From CAZGUX01 sp964529305 (GTDB taxonomy: Bacteria; Acidobacteriota; Terriglobia; Bryobacterales; Bryobacteraceae), in contig CAZGUX010000177.1 in assembly GCA_964529305.1 (NCBI GenBank), positions 1 through 64,000 of the forward strand: 64,000 nucleotides of DNA, given 5' to 3'. Position 1 is the first letter of the stretch. Every line of letters begins with the position of its first letter. The notes under the pieces were generated by a model, which made no database searches, had not been told where the DNA came from, and was given only the letters and a program-made list of their open reading frames with translations. The position numbers and the translations under genes were made by a program. Below are positions 1 to 8,049 of this stretch, one piece after another.

Positions 1-406
1 CGTGCCAGATCACGGCTTCCTGGTGTGCCTGATGGACGGCGAAGAAGCCCGCGGCCACCAGCGATGCCTGCCAGCCGATGCGCCGCCAAAAACCCGTCGC
101 CGCGACGAGCAGGCAGTTCACAAAATGGATAGCCAGGCCGCTGAGATTGAATAGGAGGGGATCGAGGCCGAACCACCGCTCGATCCAATAGGTAACGATC
201 AGCGAAGTTGCGCGCGTTCGATAGAGCGCGTCCTGGGCGAGATCCATCCAACCCGATGCGGGCCCCCACTTCCGGGCCAACTCGATTTGGATGTAGTCGT
301 CGCTGATAAAAGGCAGAAAAAGAGCACGGCCGTAAGCCAACGCGCACAGCGCGGCCAACGTCCCTGAAATCAGCGCACACTTCTTCCAGACCCGGGCGAC
401 ACCCAT
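1..406 (-). CDS. GT-C-like polytopic membrane protein, N-terminal part
   Basis: The gene starts at ATG 404-406 on the minus strand, preceded by AAAAGG, and runs off the left edge, so 135 residues are visible. They show one N-terminal membrane helix (about residues 9-29), a short acidic loop with SDDY at about 36, and two more hydrophobic segments. A conserved-looking block ends in FFAVHQAHQEAVIW. This layout (early Asp-Asp loop, then a helix ending in H-x-x-H-x-E-A-V-x-W) is the pattern of GT-C/PMT-like glycosyltransferases and related TPR-containing O-mannosyltransferase-like proteins, which use lipid-linked sugars at the membrane. That is family knowledge; the catalytic part is mostly outside the window, so a specific substrate cannot be given. 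Confidence 0.6.
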   Translation of the reverse strand, partial: MGVARVWKKCALISGTLAALCALAYGRALFLPFISDDYIQIELARKWGPASGWMDLAQDALYRTRATSLIVTYWIERWFGLDPLLFNLSGLAIHFVNCLLVAATGFWRRIGWQASLVAAGFFAVHQAHQEAVIWH

Positions 407-564
407 CCCTTTTGCGCTCCACGGGTTCGGTCGCGAAAGAAGATATCCCCGTTACGACAGTTCCGCGATCCGTAAAGTGACAGAAGTGTACCACGGGGGA
501 GTGGATCTGTGGCAAGTCCCAGAGGTTCTATCAGGGTTGTCGAGGGGGTTGAATGCGGTCGCCC

Positions 565-2925
565 CTACGCCGCGCTCTCGGCCCTGGGCGACAACCGGAG
601 TAGAACCAAAGCCATCGCATAGGCCGCCGCGCCGATGAGCAGAGTATTTCCCAACCCGACATAGATCGCCAGCGCCATGGCGAGCACCGACCCCAGGACA
701 CTGGCGGCGGCATTCAGGGACCAGGCCCAGCGCACCGAGGGCGCGTGCATCCGCCTCAGCCGCGTGAGTCCGGCCGGAAACGGCATCCCCATCAGGAATC
801 CGGCGGGCGCCAGCAGCAGGACGGTGGCAGCCATCTTCACCGCTAAGGGCCACCCGACGGCGGCCGGCAGCGACGGCACAATCACCACCGCCAATGCAAT
901 CACCATGGCCATCACGCCGCCCAGAGCCATCGCCAACTTCCGGTCGGATTCGGCGATGAGCCGGCGGCTGTACGAACTGCCGATTCCGCTCGAAAGCAGC
1001 ATCGAGAAAATCACGACCGTGAGCGCATAGGTGGGATGGCCGAGGAACAGCACGAACCGCTGGATCAGTGCCACTTCGATCAGAATGTACCCGATTCCGA
1101 CCAGGACAAAGTAGAGCAGGAACTTCTGCACCTCCGCCTGGCGGGGCAGGCGTTCGCCGAGCAGGAACGGCGGCAGCGCCAGGATCACCAAGGTGGCCGC
1201 CAGGCTGGTGGCCAGAAGGCCAAACAACAGCGGGACGGCACGGTTGATCTTGTAGTCGGCGCTGAGACGGGAGGCACTGGTCACGAACTCGACCAGGTCC
1301 CGGGGCTGCACCGAATAGAAGAAGAACGGCCGGTCATCGGAGACCGGCGAGATGTCGAACGGATACGTGGCCTGATACTCGCGGGGATCCTTGGCCAGCA
1401 GCAGGCCGGCGAATGGCGTGTCGCCCGGCGCATCCGGCAGGTACACCGCTTCCACTCCGGCTTGCTGGAGAATCTGGCGGGCCCGGTCGATGTCGCTCTG
1501 CGGCAGCGGCTTCCGGGAGATGATCACCGTGTCCCGCGCGCCCCATCCTTCGACCGACCCTTCCCGCGCCACGATCACGTGACGCCGGGGGTCCTTCTCG
1601 CCCAACTGCCCCAGTGCCTCCATCGCGATCGAGACCAATCGCAGGGACTCGCGCGGCGGCGAGAATCCCCATCTCGTGAAGGCCATCAGGCCGTCGCCGG
1701 TGAGGTGGCTCAGGTAGTCGTGGAACGCCTCGGTCGTGTACAGGTAGTTCTCGGAAAGCGCGAACGCGCCGGCGGCCGTGGAAGCCCACGTATCGACCAG
1801 CGTCGCCTGCAGGACCTGATACTTCTCGTCGCTGCGCCGCACGAAACTGCGGCCTTCTTCCACCACCAGGCGCACGCCCGCGCGATCGAAGACGTTGTGC
1901 TTCAGGCTGGGAAAGTGCTCGCGAAGTTCACCGTACTTTTCACCCATCAGGTATCGGGCGATCAGCGGGTTGATTTCAACGCCCGTAACGTCTTTGCTGC
2001 CGCTGGCCAGGGCGCGCGCGACGTCCCACCCGCCACCCGGTCCGATCACTAGCGTCTTGGCGGCGGGACGGATGCCGTACGGCAGGCCAGGCCCCTCCGA
2101 CAGCAGGCCCTTCCGGTCGCTCTCCGGCAGGTTGTCGAAGTCGAAGTTCGCAATTCCGGTGGACGCATCGGCGTCGATGAAGATCAGCGGGATGCCGGAC
2201 TGACGCTCCGGGGCCACCGCGATCCGGGAGAAACTGTTCCACCGCACCATTACTTCGCTGACAAGCTTCTGGCCTTTGGCGTACTTGACATCGATGAACT
2301 TGGCCTTGAAGTTCATCGTCAACAGCACCACCAGGAGCAGGCCCGCCGCCACCGAGGTGACGCGGCCCGGACCCGAACCGGACATGCTGTGCCACAGGGC
2401 TCCCGCGGCGGCGAAGAGGATCGCGGCGGCGATGACCGTATTCGGTCCACCGAACTTGTTGAGAAGCGGCACCAGCAGCAGGCACCCGCCGGCCGCGCCG
2501 AGCAGATCGAAGAAATAGACGCGATGGACGCGTTCCATCGTTTCCGCGATGGCCGAAGACACGATGATTCCCGAAACCAGGAACGGCAACGCCGTGGTGA
2601 AGTAAATCAGCGCCAGCCGGAGGTTGGTCAGTTCTTGGCTCTGCCCGAGCACCGTAATCAACCCGAGCAGCACCAGCGCGGAGTTGAGTCCGCTCAGCCA
2701 GCCCAGGCGCCGCATCAGCAAATCGCCGCGCCCGGCCAGGAGGTACGAGATGACCCCGCCCGCACCCAGTCCGAACAGCGCGATCGAGATGGCCAGAAAG
2801 GCGAAGTGGTAGTAGAAGACCACGGAGAACACGCGGGTGAGCGACAGTTCGAGCAGAAGTGTCGCCAACGTGGTCAGAGCTACCGCAAGGTACATCTGCG
2901 GCCAAATGATTTTGGGAGGGTTCAT
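565..2925 (-). CDS. Membrane-embedded spermidine synthase-like methyltransferase-fold protein
   Basis: This 786-residue protein has about six N-terminal membrane helices (residues 10-210), then a soluble Rossmann domain (about 225-490) with the nucleotide/SAM-binding glycine motif VIGPGGGWDVARAL near residue 293, followed by GVEINP. About six more helices close the C-terminus. That is the architecture of bacterial membrane-fused spermine/spermidine synthase-like proteins. Their soluble domain resembles aminopropyltransferases, but most have no proven polyamine activity. It is divergent from the next gene with only a short gap, so the two promoters must be very compact. Function beyond the fold is not known. 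Confidence 0.75.
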   Translation of the reverse strand: MNPPKIIWPQMYLAVALTTLATLLLELSLTRVFSVVFYYHFAFLAISIALFGLGAGGVISYLLAGRGDLLMRRLGWLSGLNSALVLLGLITVLGQSQELTNLRLALIYFTTALPFLVSGIIVSSAIAETMERVHRVYFFDLLGAAGGCLLLVPLLNKFGGPNTVIAAAILFAAAGALWHSMSGSGPGRVTSVAAGLLLVVLLTMNFKAKFIDVKYAKGQKLVSEVMVRWNSFSRIAVAPERQSGIPLIFIDADASTGIANFDFDNLPESDRKGLLSEGPGLPYGIRPAAKTLVIGPGGGWDVARALASGSKDVTGVEINPLIARYLMGEKYGELREHFPSLKHNVFDRAGVRLVVEEGRSFVRRSDEKYQVLQATLVDTWASTAAGAFALSENYLYTTEAFHDYLSHLTGDGLMAFTRWGFSPPRESLRLVSIAMEALGQLGEKDPRRHVIVAREGSVEGWGARDTVIISRKPLPQSDIDRARQILQQAGVEAVYLPDAPGDTPFAGLLLAKDPREYQATYPFDISPVSDDRPFFFYSVQPRDLVEFVTSASRLSADYKINRAVPLLFGLLATSLAATLVILALPPFLLGERLPRQAEVQKFLLYFVLVGIGYILIEVALIQRFVLFLGHPTYALTVVIFSMLLSSGIGSSYSRRLIAESDRKLAMALGGVMAMVIALAVVIVPSLPAAVGWPLAVKMAATVLLLAPAGFLMGMPFPAGLTRLRRMHAPSVRWAWSLNAAASVLGSVLAMALAIYVGLGNTLLIGAAAYAMALVLLRLSPRAESAA

Positions 2926-2972
2926 GTCGCCGGGAGTCGGGGCAAACTACTATGGTAAGGCACTTCAACTGG

Positions 2973-4103
2973 ATGAAGCGAGTAGCGATCGTTCACTATT
3001 GGTTGCTCGGCATGCGCGGCGGAGAGAAAGTTCTCGAAGCGCTTTGCCGGATGCTACCACACGCAGACGTGTTCACGCTCTTCTACGACCCGGAGAAAGT
3101 GAGCGAGACCATCCGCCGCCGGCGCGTCACCGCGTCGTGGCTGAACCCTCTCCGCGGGTCTTACCGTTCCCTGCTCCCATTGATGCCCTATGCCCTCGAG
3201 AGCTTCGACCTGCGTGGATACGACTTGGTGATCTCGAGCGAATCGGGCCCGGCGAAGGGAGTGATCACGTCTTCACACACGCGTCATGTCTGTTACTGCC
3301 ACTCGCCGATGCGATACCTGTGGGACCTCTATCCGGACTACCTCCACGATTGGGCGAGCGGTCCCCGCCGGTGGATGCTAGCGCTCTTCTCGCATCACCT
3401 GCGCCTGTGGGATCAAGCCTCCGCGGCGCGTGTCGATGACTTTGCCGCCAACAGCGGTAACGTCCGACGCCGCATCTGGAAGACCTACCGGCGTGAAGCG
3501 GAGGTCGTCTACCCACCGGTGGCCGTGGAGACTTTCCGGTCGGCCTCGCCCAAGGACTACTTCCTGGTGGTCGCGGAGTTGGTTGCTTACAAGCGGGTCG
3601 AGTGCGCGGTCCGCGCCTGCTCGCGGCAGGGCCTGAAGTTGAAAATCGTGGGGGAAGGCCCCGAACTCCGGAAACTCCGATCGGAAGCCGGCCCCTCCAT
3701 CGAGTTCTGCGGAAGAGTGAACGACGACGATCTGCGCACCCTGTATGCCGAATGCCGGGCCCTGCTGATGCCCGGCGAGGAAGACTTCGGGATCGCCCCG
3801 GTGGAGGCATTAGCCAGCGGCAAGCCCGTGATTGCCTATGGCCGCGGCGGTGTTCTCGAAAGCGTCCCGCCCGAAGGCGGCGTTTTCTACGACCAACCCG
3901 ACGCCGAATCCCTTGCCGGTGCGATTCGCAGGTTCGACGCCATGGAACCCGCCATTCGGGCGGATGCCCTGCGGCAAAGCGCGTCCCGGTTCTCGGAGAC
4001 CGTGTTTCGTGAGTCGATGGAGCGAGTGCTCTTCGATCGTGAGACCAGCGGGTCGCGGGAGGCCGGTGCGGAGGCTCGACCGGAGGGCCGCCGGACCTCC
4101 TGA
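2973..4103 (+). CDS. Glycosyltransferase family 4 (GT-B fold)
   Basis: A 376-residue GT-B glycosyltransferase that would transfer a sugar from a nucleotide-sugar donor in cell-surface glycan assembly. The N-terminus MKRVAIVHYWLLGMRGGEKV is the usual first strand and glycine loop of this family; the C-terminal domain carries the E-x7-E donor-binding motif in GEEDFGIAPVEALASG. I chose the ATG at 2973 because family members begin at this motif; an in-frame ATG at 2952 would add seven residues with no obvious ribosome site. There is no membrane helix. The acceptor sugar cannot be read from sequence. Confidence 0.85.
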   Translation: MKRVAIVHYWLLGMRGGEKVLEALCRMLPHADVFTLFYDPEKVSETIRRRRVTASWLNPLRGSYRSLLPLMPYALESFDLRGYDLVISSESGPAKGVITSSHTRHVCYCHSPMRYLWDLYPDYLHDWASGPRRWMLALFSHHLRLWDQASAARVDDFAANSGNVRRRIWKTYRREAEVVYPPVAVETFRSASPKDYFLVVAELVAYKRVECAVRACSRQGLKLKIVGEGPELRKLRSEAGPSIEFCGRVNDDDLRTLYAECRALLMPGEEDFGIAPVEALASGKPVIAYGRGGVLESVPPEGGVFYDQPDAESLAGAIRRFDAMEPAIRADALRQSASRFSETVFRESMERVLFDRETSGSREAGAEARPEGRRTS

Positions 4104-4212
4104 CCTTGCCCGTCGCGCGGCGGCGGACGATTTGATCTCTCTGGCGCCGTAAACACCTGGTGCCAAAAGCGCTGGCAATGTAGTATTCTGAAAGGACCGA
4201 CCAGCGCGTCCG

Positions 4213-4228
4213 GACCGCGTCCGCGGTC
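4213..4228 (+). promoter_or_regulatory. Hairpin in rplU leader
   Basis: The perfect stem GACCGC/GCGGTC with a GTCC loop lies 25 bases before the rplU ATG, in a leader of up to 150 bases that follows the glycosyltransferase gene. The upstream bases at 4181-4186 (TAGTAT) could be a -10 element. A regulatory role is inference; it may simply be leader structure. Confidence 0.3.
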
Positions 4229-4253
4229 TGTCAAGCGAACTAAGGAAGTCATT

Positions 4254-4565
4254 ATGCACGCGATCATTGAGACCGGCGGAAAGCAATACCGCGTCGCCCC
4301 TGGCGATGTGATCCGCGTCGAGAAACTCGGCGCGGAGACGGGCGCCGCCGTGGATTTGCCCAAAGTATTGGCGGTCTTCCGCGACAACGGCGACGTCCTC
4401 ACGACCACCGAACTGGAAGGCGCCAAGGTGGTGGCCACGGTGACGGGCCAGGACCGCTCGAAGAAGATTCTTGTCTTCAAGTTCAAGCGCAAGAAGCAGT
4501 ACAAGAAGACGATCGGCCACCGGCAACCCTATACGGAGCTGCGGGTGAACGAAATCGTGGTGTGA
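4254..4565 (+). CDS. rplU: 50S ribosomal protein L21
   Basis: This 103-residue protein has normal L21 length and the family hallmark start MHAIIETGGKQYRV. It ends with the basic block KRKKQYKKTIGHRQ, which binds 23S rRNA together with L20. An AAGGA ribosome site precedes the start. It is followed ten bases later by rpmA, the usual rplU-rpmA-obgE order in bacteria. Ordinary housekeeping gene. Confidence 0.98.
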   Translation: MHAIIETGGKQYRVAPGDVIRVEKLGAETGAAVDLPKVLAVFRDNGDVLTTTELEGAKVVATVTGQDRSKKILVFKFKRKKQYKKTIGHRQPYTELRVNEIVV

Positions 4566-4575
4566 GGGATTCGAT

Positions 4576-4839
4576 ATGGCGCACAAAAAAGGGTTAGGCA
4601 GTTCGAAAAACGGCCGCGATTCGACGGCGCAGCGGCTGGGCGTGAAGCTGTTCGGCGGTCAACTGGTGCCGGGCGGCTCCATCATCGTGCGGCAGCGTGG
4701 AACCCGGATCAAGCCGGGCGAGAACGTCGGCCTGGGGAAAGACGACACGCTGTTTGCCAAGATCACCGGCATTGTCGAGTTCCGGGAACGCGGCCGGCTG
4801 GGCAAGTTCGTGAGCATCAAGCCGGCGCCCGCACAATAG
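4576..4839 (+). CDS. rpmA: 50S ribosomal protein L27
   Basis: This 87-residue L27 begins MAHKKGLGSSKNGRDS, the flexible N-terminal tail that reaches the peptidyl-transferase centre. It has no Firmicutes-type cleavable extension. It lies in the same operon as rplU. A terminator-like hairpin follows before obgE. Confidence 0.98.
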   Translation: MAHKKGLGSSKNGRDSTAQRLGVKLFGGQLVPGGSIIVRQRGTRIKPGENVGLGKDDTLFAKITGIVEFRERGRLGKFVSIKPAPAQ

Positions 4840-4875
4840 AGCGATCGATTCCTCCACGGGAGCAAAAGTTCCTTT

Positions 4876-4891
4876 GCAAGCTGAAGCTTGC
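4876..4891 (+). repeat. CT-GA-AG palindromic repeat, copy 1
   Basis: GCAAGCT-GA-AGCTTGC is a perfect seven-base-pair palindrome around a GA centre. The same architecture, with a different stem sequence and similar flanks (an AAAGT-CCTT stretch before, GCGC-ACC or GCGCTAC after), recurs at 7574-7589. It appears to be a dispersed short intergenic palindrome family. Confidence 0.6.
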
Positions 4892-4908
4892 GCCACCCGA
4901 AGCAAAAG

Positions 4909-4939
4909 CGCCAACCTTCCGGGTTGGCGTTTTCCTTTT
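4909..4939 (+). terminator. Rho-independent terminator after rpmA
   Basis: The stem CGCCAACC (4909-4916) pairs perfectly with GGTTGGCG (4922-4929) around a TTCCG loop, followed by TTTTCCTTTT. This is a textbook intrinsic terminator. It ends only four bases before the obgE ATG, which is unusual. Confidence 0.8.
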
Positions 4940-4943
4940 CGAC

Positions 4944-5963
4944 ATGTTTGTTGATGAAGTCAGGATCTACGTAAAGGCCGGCGACGGCGGCAACGGCTGC
5001 CTTGCGTTTCGCAGGGAGAAGTACGTCCCGAGGGGCGGACCGAGCGGCGGCGACGGGGGGCGCGGCGGCGACGTGATTCTGGTGGGGAACCAACACTACA
5101 ACACGCTGCTCCACTTCCGATTCAATCCGGAACACAAGGCCGTGCGCGGCCGTCACGGCGAGGGCAGCAACCGGACCGGTCAGGATGGCGCTTCCATCGA
5201 GGTCCCGGTGCCCGTGGGAACGGTCGTCTACGACGAAGCCACCGGGGAACAGATCCACGACTTCACCGAGAACGGCGAGCGATTCACGATCGCGCGCGGA
5301 GGCCGGGGAGGACGCGGCAATGCGCGCTTCGCCACCGCTACCCATCAGGCGCCCACCGAGCACGAACCGGGCAAGCCGGGGGAAGAGAAACGGCTGCGGC
5401 TGGAGCTGAAACTGCTGGCCGACGTGGGGCTGGTGGGCTTCCCCAACGCCGGCAAGTCCACGTTGATTTCCCGCCTTTCCGCGGCGCGGCCGAAGATCGC
5501 CGACTACCCGTTTACGACGCTTGAACCCAACCTGGGCGTCGTCAAGATGGACGACTTCCGCAGCTTCGTCATTGCCGATATCCCGGGGTTGATCGAGGGG
5601 GCGCATCTGGGGCACGGACTGGGTATCCAATTCCTGCGGCATATCGAGCGGACCCAACTACTGGCGCATCTGGTGGATGTTTCCGATGGGAGCGGACGCG
5701 ATCCCGTGGCGGACTTTCACACGGTAATGGAAGAGTTGGCCGCCTTCAGCGAAGATCTCGGGAACAAACCGATGATTCTGGTGGCGACCAAGGTCGATGT
5801 ACTGCAGGACGGATCGCGGCTGGAAGCGCTCCGCGATCTCGCCGAGGAACGGAGTCTCGACTTCTTCGCGATCTCCGCGGTGACCGGCAACGGGCTGGAT
5901 GAGCTTCGCTACGCGCTGGCCGAGCGCATCCTGGTTCCGGCCGCCGGCGAGACTGCGAAGTGA
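4944..5963 (+). CDS. obgE: Obg family GTPase
   Basis: This essential GTPase takes part in 50S ribosome maturation and stress control. The 339 residues comprise the glycine-rich Obg fold (1-158) and the G domain: G1 GFPNAGKST, G2 region DYPFTT, G3 DIPGLIEGA, G4 as TKVD and G5 as SA. The C-terminal OCT domain found in some Obg proteins is absent. The start MFVDEVRIYVKAGDGGNG matches the family exactly, although no ribosome-binding sequence precedes it: the bases in front are the T tract of a terminator hairpin. Confidence 0.97.
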   Translation: MFVDEVRIYVKAGDGGNGCLAFRREKYVPRGGPSGGDGGRGGDVILVGNQHYNTLLHFRFNPEHKAVRGRHGEGSNRTGQDGASIEVPVPVGTVVYDEATGEQIHDFTENGERFTIARGGRGGRGNARFATATHQAPTEHEPGKPGEEKRLRLELKLLADVGLVGFPNAGKSTLISRLSAARPKIADYPFTTLEPNLGVVKMDDFRSFVIADIPGLIEGAHLGHGLGIQFLRHIERTQLLAHLVDVSDGSGRDPVADFHTVMEELAAFSEDLGNKPMILVATKVDVLQDGSRLEALRDLAEERSLDFFAISAVTGNGLDELRYALAERILVPAAGETAK

Positions 5964-5996
5964 AATCCATAGCCGCGGCGCGGTAGAATACCGCCC

Positions 5997-6812
5997 ATGA
6001 CGCGTCGAACGTGCCTGCAAACGCTTGCTGCCAGCGCCCTGGCGGCACAGACTCCGTCCAAAGCCGGTTTCCTCCGATTGCGCGCCCGAACCCGGGACAC
6101 GAACGGCGAAAAGGAAATCGATCTCCAGTGGAAGACGAACGAGACCGCCATCATCGTCTGCGACATGTGGAACGGGCACTACTGCGGCAACGCGGCCCGG
6201 CGCGTGACGGCGATGGCGCCGCGCATGAACGAGGTGCTGAAGGGCGCGCGTTCGCTGGGTGTGACCATCATCCACGCGCCGAGCGGCACAATGGACGTCT
6301 ACGCGGCCATGGACCAGCGTAAGCGCATGATCGCTTCCAAGCCGGCGACGCCGCCGGTCGAGATTGCCAAATGGTGCTATTTCGATTCCAAGTCCGAGGC
6401 GGAACTCCCCATCGACGACAAAACGCAGCCTTGCGACGATGACGTGGTGGGCGCGGCGGTGAAGCGCTTCGACCGCCAGCATCCGGCCCTCGAGATCTTC
6501 CCGCAGGACGGCATCAGCGATTCAGGCGTGGAGATCTACAACCACTTCGAGGAGAAAGGCATCGCGAACGTGGTCCTGATGGGCGTGCACCTGAACATGT
6601 GCGTGCTGGGGCGGCCCTTCGGCATCCGGCAGATGGTGCGGCTGGGGAAGAAGGTCGCGCTGGCGCGGGACCTGACCGATGCGATGTACGACCCCAAGCA
6701 GCGGCCGTGGGTGTCGCACGAGCGGGGCACGGAGTTGATGGTGTACCACGTCGAGCGGCACTGGTGCCCGTCGGTGCTGGGTGAGGACCTGACGCGGCTG
6801 GCGGTGTCGTAG
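5997..6812 (+). CDS. Exported isochorismatase-fold cysteine hydrolase
   Basis: A 271-residue protein with a Tat-like N-terminus (RR at residues 3-4, hydrophobic stretch to about 17). The isochorismatase/nicotinamidase fold is shown by the first strand with catalytic Asp56 (IIVCDMWNG) and the nucleophile Cys202 in LNMCVLGRPFGIRQM. Members hydrolyse amides, isochorismate or related small molecules; export suggests a periplasmic substrate. It is larger than typical soluble members (about 190-210 residues) because of the leader and an insertion around residues 130-150. It starts 33 bases after obgE on the same strand. Substrate unknown. Confidence 0.8.
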   Translation: MTRRTCLQTLAASALAAQTPSKAGFLRLRARTRDTNGEKEIDLQWKTNETAIIVCDMWNGHYCGNAARRVTAMAPRMNEVLKGARSLGVTIIHAPSGTMDVYAAMDQRKRMIASKPATPPVEIAKWCYFDSKSEAELPIDDKTQPCDDDVVGAAVKRFDRQHPALEIFPQDGISDSGVEIYNHFEEKGIANVVLMGVHLNMCVLGRPFGIRQMVRLGKKVALARDLTDAMYDPKQRPWVSHERGTELMVYHVERHWCPSVLGEDLTRLAVS

Positions 6813-6870
6813 AGCGGATTCAGGCCGAACGGCTCCTAGCCTTCTTACGGCATAATGAAAGCAGCGCCGT

Positions 6871-7107
6871 ATGTCGTTGGAGCACGCCATTCTGGAAAAA
6901 CTTCGGGCACTGCCACCCGAAAAGCAGCAGGAAGTGTTGGACTTTGCCGACTTCTTGCACGCCAGGATCACGCCCAAAGGAGCACGGCGCGATGTAGAAG
7001 GGATATGCGCCGACCTGCGGGTCTCGATTTCCGAGGAAGAGATTGCCGAAGCGCGTCGCGAGATGTGGGGCGGTTTCCCTCGCGAATTCCCTGTGGTTGA
7101 GCGTTGA
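6871..7107 (+). CDS. DUF2281/VapB-like antitoxin
   Basis: This 78-residue protein begins with the helix of DUF2281 antitoxins (motif LPPEKQQEVLDFADFL). Such proteins bind and neutralise PIN-domain RNases. The C-terminal half is acidic and would be the toxin-binding tail. Its stop TGA overlaps the ATG of the next gene (TGATG), indicating translational coupling. Confidence 0.85.
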   Translation: MSLEHAILEKLRALPPEKQQEVLDFADFLHARITPKGARRDVEGICADLRVSISEEEIAEARREMWGGFPREFPVVER

Positions 7108-7508
7108 TGGCCTCGTTGGTCGTCGACACCCATACGGTGCTCTGGTACATTTTTCGGGACGCTCGCCTATCCTCCGCGGCGCGAGACGCGTTGCGCGCGG
7201 TCACTGAAGCGGGAGACCCAATTCTGGTGCCTTCGATTTGTATCGTAGAGGTCACCTATCTGGCGGAGAAAGGCCGCATACCGGTTGCCGCCCTCGAACG
7301 GCTCACCTTTATCCTTCAGGAGCCGTCACCGGGATTCGAGGTGGCCCCCCTCGACCTTGGAGTCGCGATCGCTTCACGGCAGATTCCTCGGGACGTCGTG
7401 CCCGATTTGCCGGATCGGGTGATCGCCGCCACAGCCCTCTCCCTCGGTCTGCCGCTGGTCACGGCGGACCGAATGATCCGGTCGGCCGGAATTCAAACGA
7501 TCTGGTAA
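7107..7508 (+). CDS. PIN-domain ribonuclease toxin, VapC-like
   Basis: A 133-residue PIN domain. Acidic active-site residues are visible: Asp7 in VVDTHT, Glu in CIVEVTYL, and Asp residues in DLPDRVIAATAL and TADRM near the C-terminus. The family cleaves RNA, often tRNA or rRNA, using Mg. I start it at the ATG that overlaps the antitoxin stop; a TTG one codon earlier is possible. It forms a toxin-antitoxin pair with 6871-7107. Confidence 0.88.
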   Translation: MASLVVDTHTVLWYIFRDARLSSAARDALRAVTEAGDPILVPSICIVEVTYLAEKGRIPVAALERLTFILQEPSPGFEVAPLDLGVAIASRQIPRDVVPDLPDRVIAATALSLGLPLVTADRMIRSAGIQTIW

Positions 7509-7573
7509 CGGCTCCTCGAATGATCGTCTGGATCGCGAAGCGGTCCTCGGTCGGAGGGGACTAAAGTCCCTTG

Positions 7574-7645
7574 GCACGCTGAAGCGTGCGCTACGAGGCT
7601 CTGGAACAAGGGCGAGCTGAAGCCCGCCGCGGCCTGAAAGGCCGC
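7574..7645 (+). repeat. Cluster of three GA-centred palindromes
   Basis: GCACGCT-GA-AGCGTGC lies at 7574-7589 (perfect). An imperfect GGCGAGCT-GA-AGCCCGCC lies at 7611-7628. GCGGCCT-GAA-AGGCCGC lies at 7629-7645 (perfect). They fill the gap between the converging toxin gene and the NTF2-like gene and share the design of the palindrome at 4876. They could act as transcript ends or as REP-like mobile palindromes. Confidence 0.55.
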
Positions 7646-7667
7646 CCCACGATTGGTCCGGTACGGG

Positions 7668-8045
7668 CTACGACGTCATGCCGTTGGGATCGTCGAGCAC
7701 AAACTTCCAGGAACCGTCGGGTTGCTGGCGGGCGACTTCAATGCTCGAGCCCGTCACCTCGGTCGCGGTGCCATCGGGACCTTTGCCGCTCAACCGCCAA
7801 CGGCCGGACAGTAGGGCAATGCCGCTGCCCTCGACTGCTTTGGCGGTTTCGATCTGCATCGCGCCTCCTACCGCCAGGAATTCGGTCAACGCCTGCCGGA
7901 TAGCCTCATGGCCTTTCAAGGTTTGACCGGGTGCGGGCACCATCGTCGCGTCGGGCTCGTAGAAATCCATCAGGGCGCCGAGGTCTCCGCGGTTAAAGGC
8001 TTCCGTAAAGAGCGAGTGAAGTTGAGAGGGTGATTGAGCTGGCAT
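7668..8045 (-). CDS. NTF2-like (SnoaL/DUF4440) protein
   Basis: A 125-residue cone-shaped-fold protein of the NTF2/SnoaL type. The early helix LHSLFTEAFNRGDLGALMDF, then YEPDATMVPAPG and the C-terminal GSWKFVLDDPN are typical of the DUF4440 group, which includes small enzymes and dimeric ligand binders. There is no signal peptide. I start it at ATG 8045, four bases from the stop of the upstream DUF1501 gene; an upstream start would overlap that gene. It is probably the last gene of that operon. No catalytic residues identify a reaction. Confidence 0.75.
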   Translation of the reverse strand: MPAQSPSQLHSLFTEAFNRGDLGALMDFYEPDATMVPAPGQTLKGHEAIRQALTEFLAVGGAMQIETAKAVEGSGIALLSGRWRLSGKGPDGTATEVTGSSIEVARQQPDGSWKFVLDDPNGMTS

Positions 8046-8049
8046 AAGG

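Noticed and set aside
485..515. Minus-strand promoter for the GT-C gene (TTGCCA and TACACT)
   Set aside because: The 19-base spacing is too long for a confident call, although TG before the -10 is suggestive.
7104..7109. TTG start for the PIN toxin
   Set aside because: The ATG at 7107, in the TGATG overlap, is better and gives the usual N-terminus.
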